DNA of 64,000 nt from Auanema rhodensis. Lineage: Eukaryota > Nematoda > Chromadorea > Rhabditida > Rhabditidae. Below, piece after piece: positions 43,701 through 55,435 of the stretch. The stretch's first letter is position 1. Each line of letters opens with the position of its first letter. Under the pieces are notes generated by a model. The model searched no databases and was not told the origin of the DNA. It saw only the letters and a program-made list of their open reading frames with translations. A program made the translations under genes and the position numbers. Location of the stretch: contig OZ059896.1 in NCBI GenBank assembly GCA_964057225.1, positions 124,001-188,000 of the forward strand, in the 5' to 3' direction.

Positions 43701-46533
43701 AGTGCACATCACGTGTACATTTAATTAGCATAAATTAAAGTTCACGTAAATTTCAAAGTCATGGTTACCATGAACCAATATCAATAAAAATTTGTTTTTA
43801 GACTAATATGGACATGGGGAATCTAATTTTGAAAACCGCATCTCTTTATCTTTCACGTGAAGCGAGTTACATACCAAGTGCCCATCACGTGTACATTTAA
43901 TTAGCATAAATTAAAGTTCACGTAAATTTCAAAGTCATGGTTACCATGCACCAATATCAATAAAAATTTGTTTTTAGACTAATATGGACATGGGGAATCT
44001 AATTTTGAAAACCGCATCTCTTCATCTTTCACGTGAAGCGAGTTACATACCAAGTGCACATCACGTGTACATTTAATTAGCATAAATTAAAGTTCACGTA
44101 AATTTCAAAGTCATGGTTACCATGAACCAATATCAATAAAAATTTGTTTTTAGACTAATATGGACATGGGGAATCTAATTTTGAAAACCGCATCTCCTTA
44201 TCTTTCACGTGAAGCGAGTTACATACCAAGTGCACATCACGTGTACATTTAATTAGCATAAATTAAAGTTCACGTAAATTTCAAAGTCATGGTTACCATG
44301 CACCAATGTCAATAAAAATTTGTTTTTAGACTAATATGGACATGGGGAATCTAATTTTGAAAACCGCATCTCTTTATCTTTCACGTGAAGCGAGTTACAT
44401 ACCAAGTGCCCATCACGTGTACATTTAATTAGCATAAATTAAAGTTCACGTAAATTTCAAAGTCATGGTTACCATGCACCAATATCAATAAAAATTTGTT
44501 TTTAGACTAATATGGACATGGGGAATCTAATTTTGAAAACCGCATCTCTTTATCTTTCACGTGAAGCGAGTTACATACCAAGTGCACATCACGTGTACAT
44601 TTATTTAGCATAAATTAAAGTTCACGTAAATTTCAAAGTCATGGTTACCATGCACCAATGTCAATAAAAATTTGTTTTTAGACTAATATGGACATGGGGA
44701 ATCTAATTTTGAAAACCGCATCTCTTCATCTTTCACGTGAAGCGAGTTACATACCAAGTGCACATCACGTGTACATTTAATTAGCATAAATTAAAGTTCA
44801 CGTAAATTTCAAAGTCATGGTTACCATGCACCAATATCAATAAAAATTTGTTTTTAGACTAATATGGACATGGGGAATCTAATTTTGAAAACCGCATCTC
44901 TTCATCTTTCACGTGAAGCGAGTTACATACCAAGTGCACATCACGTGTACATTTAATTAGCATAAATTAAAGTTCACGTAAATTTCAAAGTCATGGTTAC
45001 CATGCACCAATATCAATAAAAATTTGTTTTTAGACTAATATGGACATGGGGAATCTAATTTTGAAAACCGCATCTCTTTATCTTTCACGTGAAGCGAGTT
45101 ACATACCAAGTGCACATCACGTGTACATTTAATTAGCATAAATTAAAGTTCACGTAAATTTCAAAGTCATGGTTACCATGCACCAATATCAATAAAAATT
45201 TGTTTTTAGACTAATATGGACATGGGGAATCTAATTTTGAAAACCGCATCTCTTCATCTTTCACGTGAAGCGAGTTACATACCAAGTGCACATCACGTGT
45301 ACATTTAATTAGCATAAATTAAAGTTCACGTAAATTTCAAAGTCATGGTTACCATGAACCAATATCAATAAAAATTTGTTTTTAGACTAATATGGACATG
45401 GGGAATCTAATTTTGAAAACCGCATCTCTTTATCTTTCACGTGAAGCGAGTTACATACCAAGTGTACATCACGTGTACATTTAATTAGCATAAATTAAAG
45501 TTCACGTAAATTTCAAAGTCATGGTTACCATGAACCAATATCAATAAAAATTTGTTTTTAGACTAATATGGACATGGGGAATCTAATTTTGAAAACCGCA
45601 TCTCTTTATCTTTCACGTGAAGCGAGTTACATACCAAGTGCACATCACGTTTACATTTAATTAGCATAAATTAAAGTTCACGTAAATTTCAAAGTCATGG
45701 TTACCATGCACCAATGTCAATAAAAATTTGTTTTTAGACTAATATGGACATGGGGAATCTAATTTTGAAAACCGCATCTCTTCATCTTTCACGTGAAGCG
45801 AGTTACATACCAAGTGCACATCACGTGTACATTTAATTAGCATAAATTAAAGTTCACGTAAATTTCAAAGTCATGGTTACCATGCACCAATATCAATAAA
45901 AATTTGTTTTTAGACTAATATGGACATGGGGAATCTAATTTTGAAAACCGCATCTCTTCATCTTTCACGTGAAGCGAGTTACATACCAAGTGCACATCAC
46001 GTGTACATTTAATTAGCATAAATTAAAGTTCACGTAAATTTCAAAGTCATGGTTACCATGCACCAATATCAATAAAAATTTGTTTTTAGACTAATATGGA
46101 CATGGGGAATCTAATTTTGAAAACCGCATCTCTTTATCTTTCACGTGAAGCGAGTTACATACCAAGTGCACATCACGTGTACATTTAATTAGCATAAATT
46201 AAAGTTCACGTAAATTTCAAAGTCATGGTTACCATGCACCAATGTCAATAAAAATTTGTTTTTAGACTAATATGGACATGGGGAATCTAATTTTGAAAAC
46301 CGCATCTCTTCATCTTTCACGTGAAGCGAGTTACATACCAAGTGCACATCACGTGTACATTTAATTAGCATAAATTAAAGTTCACGTAAATTTCAAAGTC
46401 ATGGTTACCATGCACCAATGTCAATAAAAATTTGTTTTTAGACTAATATGGACATGGGGAATCTAATTTTGAAAACCGCATCTCTTCATCTTTCACGTGA
46501 AGCGAGTTACATACCAAGTGCACATCACGTGTA
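37734..46533. repeat. Higher-order repeat: two tandem 4,400-bp (25-monomer) units
   Basis: Unit 1 is 37,734-42,133 and unit 2 is 42,134-46,533, with matching continuing to about 46,709. Rare variants match at exactly 4,400: AGTGTACATC 38,073/42,473 and 41,065/45,465, CACGTTTAC 38,259/42,659 and 41,251/45,651, TTATTTAGC 40,201/44,601, TGCCCATC near 39,480/43,880, and TCTCCTTATC near 39,795/44,195. I saw no difference at the sites compared. Inside each unit the AGTGTACATC plus CACGTTTAC monomer pair occurs twice, giving alternating spacings of 2,992 (17 monomers) and 1,408 (8 monomers). Confidence 0.93.
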
Positions 46534-46885
46534 CATTTAATTAGCATAAATTAAAGTTCACGTAAATTTCAAAGTCATGGTTACCATGCACCAATATCAA
46601 TAAAAATTTGTTTTTAGACTAATATGGACATGGGGAATCTAATTTTGAAAACCGCATCTCTTCATCTTTCACGTGAAGCGAGTTACATACCAAGTGCACA
46701 TCACGTGTACATTTAATTAGCATAAATTAAAGTTCACGTAAATTTCAAAGTCATGGTTACCATGCACCAATATCAATAAAAATTTGTTTTTAGACTAATA
46801 TGGACATGGGGAATCTAATTTTGAAAACCGCATCTCTTTATCTTTCACGTGAAGCGAGTTACATACCAAGTGCACATCACGTGTA

Positions 46886-49800
46886 CATTTAATTAGCATA
46901 AATTAAAGTTCACGTAAATTTCAAAGTCATGGTTACCATGCACCAATGTCAATAAAAATTTGTTTTTAGACTAATATGGACATGGGGAATCTAATTTTGA
47001 AAACCGCATCTCTTCATCTTTCACGTGAAGCGAGTTACATACCAAGTGCACATCACGTGTACATTTAATTAGCATAAATTAAAGTTCACGTAAATTTCAA
47101 AGTCATGGTTACCATGCACCAATATCAATAAAAATTTGTTTTTAGACTAATATGGACATGGGGAATCTAATTTTGAAAACCGCATCTCTTCATCTTTCAC
47201 GTGAAGCGAGTTACATACCAAGTGCACATCACGTGTACATTTAATTAGCATAAATTAAAGTTCACGTAAATTTCAAAGTCATGGTTACCATGCACCAATA
47301 TCAATAAAAATTTGTTTTTAGACTAATATGGACATGGGGAATCTAATTTTGAAAACCGCATCTCTTTATCTTTCACGTGAAGCGAGTTACATACCAAGTG
47401 CACATCACGTGTACATTTAATTAGCATAAATTAAAGTTCACGTAAATTTCAAAGTCATGGTTACCATGCACCAATGTCAATAAAAATTTGTTTTTAGACT
47501 AATATGGACATGGGGAATCTAATTTTGAAAACCGCATCTCTTCATCTTTCACGTGAAGCGAGTTACATACCAAGTGCACATCACGTGTACATTTAATTAG
47601 CATAAATTAAAGTTCACGTAAATTTCAAAGTCATGGTTACCATGCACCAATATCAATAAAAATTTGTTTTTAGACTAATATGGACATGGGGAATCTAATT
47701 TTGAAAACCGCATCTCTTCATCTTTCACGTGAAGCGAGTTACATACCAAGTGCACATCACGTGTACATTTAATTAGCATAAATTAAAGTTCACGTAAATT
47801 TCAAAGTCATGGTTACCATGCACCAATGTCAATAAAAATTTGTTTTTAGACTAATATGGACATGGGGAATCTAATTTTGAAAACCGCATCTCTTCATCTT
47901 TCACGTGAAGCGAGTTACATACCAAGTGCACATCACGTGTACATTTAATTAGCATAAATTAAAGTTCACGTAAATTTCAAAGTCATGGTTACCATGCACC
48001 AATATCAATAAAAATTTGTTTTTAGACTAATATGGACATGGGGAATCTAATTTTGAAAACCGCATCTCTTCATCTTTCACGTGAAGCGAGTTACATACCA
48101 AGTGCACATCACGTGTACATTTAATTAGCATAAATTAAAGTTCACGTAAATTTCAAAGTCATGGTTACCATGCACCAATATCAATAAAAATTTGTTTTTA
48201 GACTAATATGGACATGGGGAATCTAATTTTGAAAACCGCATCTCTTTATCTTTCACGTGAAGCGAGTTACATACCAAGTGCACATCACGTGTACATTTAA
48301 TTAGCATAAATTAAAGTTCACGTAAATTTCAAAGTCATGGTTACCATGCACCAATGTCAATAAAAATTTGTTTTTAGACTAATATGGACATGGGGAATCT
48401 AATTTTGAAAACCGCATCTCTTCATCTTTCACGTGAAGCGAGTTACAGACCAAGTGCACATCACGTGTACATTTAATTAGCATAAATTAAAGTTCACGTA
48501 AATTTCAAAGTCATGGTTACCATGCACCAATATCAATAAAAATTTGTTTTTAGACTAATATGGACATGGGGAATCTAATTTTGAAAACCGCATCTCTTCA
48601 TCTTTCACGTGAAGCGAGTTACATACCAAGTGCACATCACGTGTACATTTAATTAGCATAAATTAAAGTTCACGTAAATTTCAAAGTCATGGTTACCATG
48701 CACCAATATCAATAAAAATTTGTTTTTAGACTAATATGGACATGGGGAATCTAATTTTGAAAACCGCATCTCTTTATCTTTCACGTGAAGCGAGTTACAT
48801 ACCAAGTGCACATCACGTGTACATTTAATTAGCATAAATTAAAGTTCACGTAAATTTCAAAGTCATGGTTACCATGCACCAATGTCAATAAAAATTTGTT
48901 TTTAGACTAATATGGACATGGGGAATCTAATTTTGAAAACCGCATCTCTTCATCTTTCACGTGAAGCGAGTTACATACCAAGTGCACATCACGTGTACAT
49001 TTAATTAGCATAAATTAAAGTTCACGTAAATTTCAAAGTCATGGTTACCATGCACCAATGTCAATAAAAATTTGTTTTTAGACTAATATGGACATGGGGA
49101 ATCTAATTTTGAAAACCGCATCTCTTCATCTTTCACGTGAAGCGAGTTACATACCAAGTGCACATCACGTGTACATTTAATTAGCATAAATTAAAGTTCA
49201 CGTAAATTTCAAAGTCATGGTTACCATGCACCAATATCAATAAAAATTTGTTTTTAGACTAATATGGACATGGGGAATCTAATTTTGAAAACCGCATCTC
49301 TTCATCTTTCACGTGAAGCGAGTTACATACCAAGTGCACATCACGTGTACATTTAATTAGCATAAATTAAAGTTCACGTAAATTTCAAAGTCATGGTTAC
49401 CATGCACCAATATCAATAAAAATTTGTTTTTAGACTAATATGGACATGGGGAATCTAATTTTGAAAACCGCATCTCTTTATCTTTCACGTGAAGCGAGTT
49501 ACATACCAAGTGCACATCACGTGTACATTTAATTAGCATAAATTAAAGTTCACGTAAATTTCAAAGTCATGGTTACCATGCACCAATGTCAATAAAAATT
49601 TGTTTTTAGACTAATATGGACATGGGGAATCTAATTTTGAAAACCGCATCTCTTCATCTTTCACTTGAAGCGAGTTACATACCAAGTGCACATCACGTGT
49701 ACATTTAATTAGCATAAATTAAAGTTCACGTAAATTTCAAAGTCATGGTTACCATGCACCAATATCAATAAAAATTTGTTTTTAGACTAATATGGACATG

Positions 49801-50757
49801 GGGAATCTAATTTTGAAAACCGCATCTCTTCATCTTTCACGTGAAGCGAGTTACATACCAAGTGCACATCACGTGTACATTTAATTAGCATAAATTAAAG
49901 TTCACGTAAATTTCAAAGTCATGGTTACCATGCACCAATATCAATAAAAATTTGTTTTTAGACTAATATGGACATGGGGAATCTAATTTTGAAAACCGCA
50001 TCTCTTCATCTTTCACGTGAAGCGAGTTACATACCAAGTGCACATCACGTGTACATTTAATTAGCATAAATTAAAGTTCACGTAAATTTCAAAGTCATGG
50101 TTACCATGCACCAATATCAATAAAAATTTGTTTTTAGACTAATATGGACATGGGGAATCTAATTTTGAAAACCGCATCTCTTCATCTTTCACGTGAAGCG
50201 AGTTACATACCAAGTGCACATCACGTGTACATTTAATTAGCATAAATTAAAGTTCACGTAAATTTCAAAGTCATGGTTACCATGCACCAATATCAATAAA
50301 AATTTGTTTTTAGACTAATATGGACATGGGGAATCTAATTTTGAAAACCGCATCTCTTCATCTTTCACGTGAAGCGAGTTACATACCAAGTGCACATCAC
50401 GTGTACATTTAATTAGCATAAATTAAAGTTCACGTAAATTTCAAAGTCATGGTTACCATGCACCAATATCAATAAAAATTTGTTTTTAGACTAATATGGA
50501 CATGGGGAATCTAATTTTGAAAACCGCATCTCTTCATCTTTCACGTGAAGCGAGTTACATACCAAGTGCACATCACGTGTACATTTAATTAGCATAAATT
50601 AAAGTTCACGTAAATTTCAAAGTCATGGTTACCATGCACCAATATCAATAAAAATTTGTTTTTAGACTAATATGGACATGGGGAATCTAATTTTGAAAAC
50701 CGCATCTCTTTATCTTTCACGTGAAGCGAGTTACATACCAAGTGCACATCACGTGTA
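46886..50757. repeat. Three-monomer cycle (528 bp) with expansions
   Basis: Monomers can be typed by sites 63 and 130: g/c, a/c or a/t. From 46,886 the order is repeatedly g/c, a/c, a/t, for example starting at 46,886, 47,942-48,294, 48,470 and 49,174-49,526. There are single-unit gains or losses, such as g/c twice at 48,822 and 48,998, and a run of a/c monomers at 49,702-50,581. The same cycle is visible inside the 4,400-bp and 12-kb repeats. Confidence 0.75.
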
Positions 50758-53700
50758 CATTTAATTAGCATAAATTAAAGTTCACGTAAATTTCAAAGTC
50801 ATTGTTACCATGCACCAATGTCAATAAAAATTTGTTTTTAGACTAATATGGACATGGGGAATCTAATTTTGAAAACCGCATCTCTTCATCTTTCACGTGA
50901 AGCGAGTTACATACCAAGTGCACATCACGTGTACATTTAATTAGCATAAATTAAAGTTCACGTAAATTTCAAAGTCATGGTTACCATGCACCAATATCAA
51001 TAAAAATTTGTTTTTAGACTAATATGGACATGGGGAATCTAATTTTGAAAACCGCATCTCTTTATCTTTCACGTGAAGCGAGTTACATACCAAGTGCACT
51101 TCACGTGTACATTTAATTAGCATAAATTAAAGTTCACGTAAATTTCAAAGTCATGGTTACCATGAACCAATATCAATAAAAATTTGTTTTTAGACTAATA
51201 TGGACATGGGGAATCTAATTTTGAAAACCGCATCTCTTTATCTTTCACGTGAAGCGAGTTACATACCAAGTGCACATCACGTGTACATTTAATTAGCATA
51301 AATTAAAGTTCACGTAAATTTCAAAGTCATGGTTACCATGCACCAATATCAATAAAAATTTGTTTTTAAACTAATATGGACATGGGGAATCTAATTTTGA
51401 AAACCGCATCTCTTTATCTTTCACGTGAAGCGAGTTACATACCAAGTGCACATCACGTGTACATTTAATTAGCATAAATTAAAGTTCACGCAAATTTCAA
51501 AGTCATGGTTACCATGCACCAATATCAATAAAAATTTGTTTTTAGACTAATATGGACATGGGGAATCTAATTTTGAAAACCGCATCTCTTTATCTTTCAC
51601 GTGAAGCGAGTTACATACCAAGTGCACATCACGTGTACATTTAATTAGCATAAATTAAAGTTCACGTAAATTTCAAAGTCATGGTTACCATGAACCAATA
51701 TCAATAAAAATTTGTTTTTAGACTAATATGGACATGGGGAATCTAATTTTGAAAACCGCATCTCTTTATCTTTCACGTGAAGCGAGTTACATACCAAGTG
51801 CACATCACGTGTACATTTAATTAGCATAAATTAAAGTTCACGTAAATTTCACAGTCATGGTTACCATGAACCAATATCAATAAAAATTTGTTTTTAGACT
51901 AATATGGACATGGGGAATCTAATTTTGAAAACCGCATCTCTTTATCTTTCACGTGAAGCGAGTTACATACCAAGTGCACATCACGTGTACATTTAATTAG
52001 CATAAATTAAAGTTCACGTAAATTTCAAAGTCATGGTTACCATGCACCAATATCAATAAAAATTTGTTTTTAGACTAATATGGACATGGGGAATCTAATT
52101 TTGAAAACCGCATCTCTTTATCTTTCACGTGAAGCGAGTTACATACCAAGTGCACATCACGTGTACATTTAATTAGCATAAATTAAAGTTCACGTAAATT
52201 TCAAAGTCATGGTTACCATGAACCAATATCAATAAAAATTTGTTTTTAGACTAATATGGACATGGGGAATCTAATTTTGAAAACCGCATCTCTTTATCTT
52301 TCACGTGAAGCGAGTTACATACCAAGTGCACATCACGTGTACATTTAATTAGCATAAATTAAAGTTCACGTAAATTTCAAAGTCATGGTTACCATGCACC
52401 AATATCAATAAAAATTGGTTTTTAAACTAATATGGACATGGGGAATCTAATTTTGAAAACCGCATCTCTTTATCTTTCACGTGAAGCGAGTTACATACCA
52501 AGTGCACATCACGTATACATTTAATTAGCATAAATTAAAGTTCACGTAAATTTCAAAGTCATGGTTACCATGAACCAATATCAATAAAAATTTGTTTTTA
52601 GACTAATATGGACATGGGGAATCTAATTTTGAAAACCGCATCTCTTCATCTTTCACGTGAAGCGAGTTACATACCAAGTGCACATCACGTGTACATTTAA
52701 TTAGCATAAATAAAAGTTCACGTAAATTTCAAAGTCATGGTTACCATGCACCAATATCAATAAAAATTTGTTTTTAGACTAATATGGACATGGGGAATCT
52801 AATTTTGAAAACCGCATCTCTTTATCTTTCACGTGAAGCGAGTTACATACCAAGTGCACATCACGTGTACATTTAATTAGCATAAATTAAAGTTCACGTA
52901 AATTTCAAAGTCATGGTTACCATGCACCAATATCAATAAAAATTTGTTTTTAGACTAATATGGACATGGGGAATCTAATTTTGAAAACCGCATCTCCTTA
53001 TCTTTCACGTGAAGCGAGTTACATACCAAGTGCACATCACGTGTACATTTAATTAGCATAAATTAAAGTTCACGTAAATTTCAAAGTCATGGTTACCATG
53101 CGCCAATATCAATAAAAATTTGTTTTTAGACTAATATGGACATGGGGAATCTAATTTTGAAAACCGCATCTCTTTATCTTTCACGTGAAGCGAGTTACAT
53201 ACCAAGTGCACATCACGTGTACATTTAATTAGCATAAATTAAAGTTCACGTAAATTTCAAAGTCATGGTTACCATGCACCAATGTCAATAAAAATTTGTT
53301 TTTAGACTAATATGGACATGGGGAATCTAATTTTGCAAACCGCATCTCTTCATCTTTCACGTGAAGCGAGTTACATACCAAGTGCACATCACGTGTACAT
53401 TTAATTAGCATAAATTAAAGTTCACGTAAATTTCAAAGTCATGGTTACCATGCACCAATATCAATAAAAATTTGTTTTTAGTCTAATATGGACATGGGGA
53501 ATCTAATTTTGAAAACCGCATCTCTTTATCTTTCACGTGAAGCGAGTTACATACCAAGTGCACATCACGTGTACATTTAATTAGCATAAATTAAAGTTCA
53601 CGTAAATTTCAAAGTCATGGTTACCATGAACCAATATCAATAAAAATTTGTTTTTAGACTAATATGGACATGGGGAATCTAATTTTGAAAACCGCATCTC

Positions 53701-54974
53701 TTTATCTTTCACGTGAAGCGAGTTACATACTAAGTGCACATCACGTGTACATTTAATTAGCATAAATTAAAGTTCACGTAAATTTCAAAGTCATGGTTAC
53801 CATGCACCAATATCAATAAAAATTTGTTTTTAGACTAATATGGACATGGGGAATCTAATTTTGAAAACCGCATCTCTTTATCTTTCACGTGAAGCGAGTT
53901 ACATACCAAGTGCACATCACGTGTACATTTAATTAGCATAAATTAAAGTTCACGTAAATTTCAAAGTCATGGTTACCATGAACCAATATCAATAAAAATT
54001 AGTTTTTAGACTAATATGGACATGGGGAATCTAATTTTGAAAACCGCATCTCTTTATCTTTCACGTGAAGCGAGTTACATACCAAGTGCACATCACGTGT
54101 ACATTTAATTAGCATAAATTAAAGTTCACGTAAATTTCAAAGTCATGGTTACCATGAACCAATATCAATAAAAATTTGTTTTTAGACTAATATGGACATG
54201 GGGAATCTAATTTTGAAAACCGCATCTCTTTATCTTTCACGTGAAGCGAGTTACATACCAAGTGCACATCACGTGTACATTTAATTAGCATAAATTAAAG
54301 TTCACGTAAATTTCAAAGTCATGGTTACCATGCACCAATATCAATAAAAATTTGTTTTTAAACTAATATGGACATGGGGAATCTAATTTTGAAAACCGCA
54401 TCTCTTTATCTTTCACGTGAAGCGAGTTACATACCAAGTGCACATCACGTGTACATTTAATTAGCATAAATTAAAGTTCACGTAAATTTCAAAGTCATGG
54501 TTACCATGCACCAATATCAATAAAAATTTGTTTTTAGACTAATATGGACATGGGGAATCTAATTTTGAAAACCGCATCTCTTTATCTTTCACGTGAAGCG
54601 AGTTACATACCAAGTGCACATCACGTGTACATTTAATTAGCATAAATTAAAGTTCACGTAAATTTCAAAGTCATGGTTACCATGAACCAATATCAATAAA
54701 AATTAGTTTTTAGACTAATATGGACATGGGGAATCTAATTTTGAAAACCGCATCTCTTTATCTTTCACGTGAAGCGAGTTACATACCAAGTGCACATCAC
54801 GTGTACATTTAATTAGCATAAATTAAAGTTCACGTAAATTTCAAAGTCATGGTTACCATGCACCAATATCAATAAAAATTTGTTTTTAAACTAATATGGA
54901 CATGGGGAATCTAATTTTGAAAACCGCATCTCTTTATCTTTCACGTGAAGCGAGTTACATACCAAGTGCACATC

Positions 54975-54982
54975 ACGTGTAC
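54975..54982. repeat. Target-site duplication, 5' copy (ACGTGTAC)
   Basis: The last satellite bases before the LINE. The same eight bases precede the resumed satellite at 58,757. The first base of the next monomer (c, 54,982) is included, so the break is between monomer positions 1 and 2 on this side. Confidence 0.85.
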
Positions 54983-55435
54983 CGTAATGTCTCTGATCCC
55001 GTTCATTTTTATATTGTTCGTGATTTACGTGTTGTTGCTGTTAAAAAACGAGTGCTTCCTAGTTCTATCGTTTCTGTTTCTCCGGCATGCATTTCTTCAT
55101 CCCCTGTTCCCATCAACCCTACTGGCACTACTTCTGCTGACTACACAGCTGTTACAACTGTTTCTGAACTCTTACCTAGCATATCCAAAAACTCCAATGC
55201 TGCACCGGCTTCAAAATCTAGTCGCAAGTCTCTTAGAACAGTCAGATCCAGTAGCTCTATTCCATCTCCTTCGAGAAGAAAAGTTCGCCCTATTCGTTAC
55301 TCACTTCGCCCTACACCTTCCTCTCGAGTAAGAAATGCTGTAATAATACAACCTGCACCTCCTAGCGTACAGGGCGATACTTCTTCTGGTTCTACTGTCT
55401 CACCCAATTGTCTTTCTTCATTTCGCAAGTCATAG
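54983..55435 (+). CDS. LINE ORF1 protein, C-terminal fragment (5'-truncated)
   Basis: Remaining 150 codons of ORF1, ending at TAG 55,433-55,435. Full CR1-type ORF1 proteins are generally longer and bind RNA, chaperoning the element's RNA in the ribonucleoprotein particle. What is left is rich in Ser, Pro, Thr, Arg and Lys. The basic stretches (about codons 70-115, with KSSRKSLRTVR and SRRKVRPIRYS) fit nucleic-acid binding. No zinc knuckle, PHD or esterase motif is visible. Coding status is supported by the strong preference for T at third codon positions, as in ORF2. No ATG lies in frame inside the element. The frame happens to continue upstream into the satellite, where an ATG at 54,896 would add 29 satellite-encoded residues. 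The end overlaps the ORF2 frame by 89 bases, in the +1 register. Confidence 0.65.
   Translation, partial: RNVSDPVHFYIVRDLRVVAVKKRVLPSSIVSVSPACISSSPVPINPTGTTSADYTAVTTVSELLPSISKNSNAAPASKSSRKSLRTVRSSSSIPSPSRRKVRPIRYSLRPTPSSRVRNAVIIQPAPPSVQGDTSSGSTVSPNCLSSFRKS

Larger units (their letters stand above)
1..54982. repeat. 176-bp satellite array, left part (313 monomers)
   Basis: Uninterrupted head-to-tail tandem repeat. Monomer 1 occupies bases 1-176 and the next begins at 177 with the same CATTTAATTAGC start. Lengths add up exactly: 306 monomers of 176 bp, one of 177 and six of 158 give 54,981, so there are no other net indels. Base composition is about 32% G+C. Copies differ mostly by single substitutions at recurring sites: c56 to a or t, a63 to g, g84 to a, a104 to g, a115 to t, c127 to t, t128 to g or c, t130 to c, t135 to c, a165 to c. 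No open reading frame persists, and 176 is not a multiple of three. The unit is of nucleosomal length, as in many centromeric satellites. A centromeric role is inference. I do not recognise the family. Confidence 0.98.

Noticed and set aside
1-54982. CRISPR-like array of direct repeats
   Set aside because: There are no unique spacers. The whole 176-bp unit repeats head to tail, and the DNA carries an animal-type LINE.
54945-55331. 128-codon + strand frame starting in the satellite, hydrophobic
   Set aside because: It is a shadow of ORF1. The hydrophobic composition follows from T-rich codons read one frame off, while the ORF1 frame shows the third-position T bias shared with ORF2.
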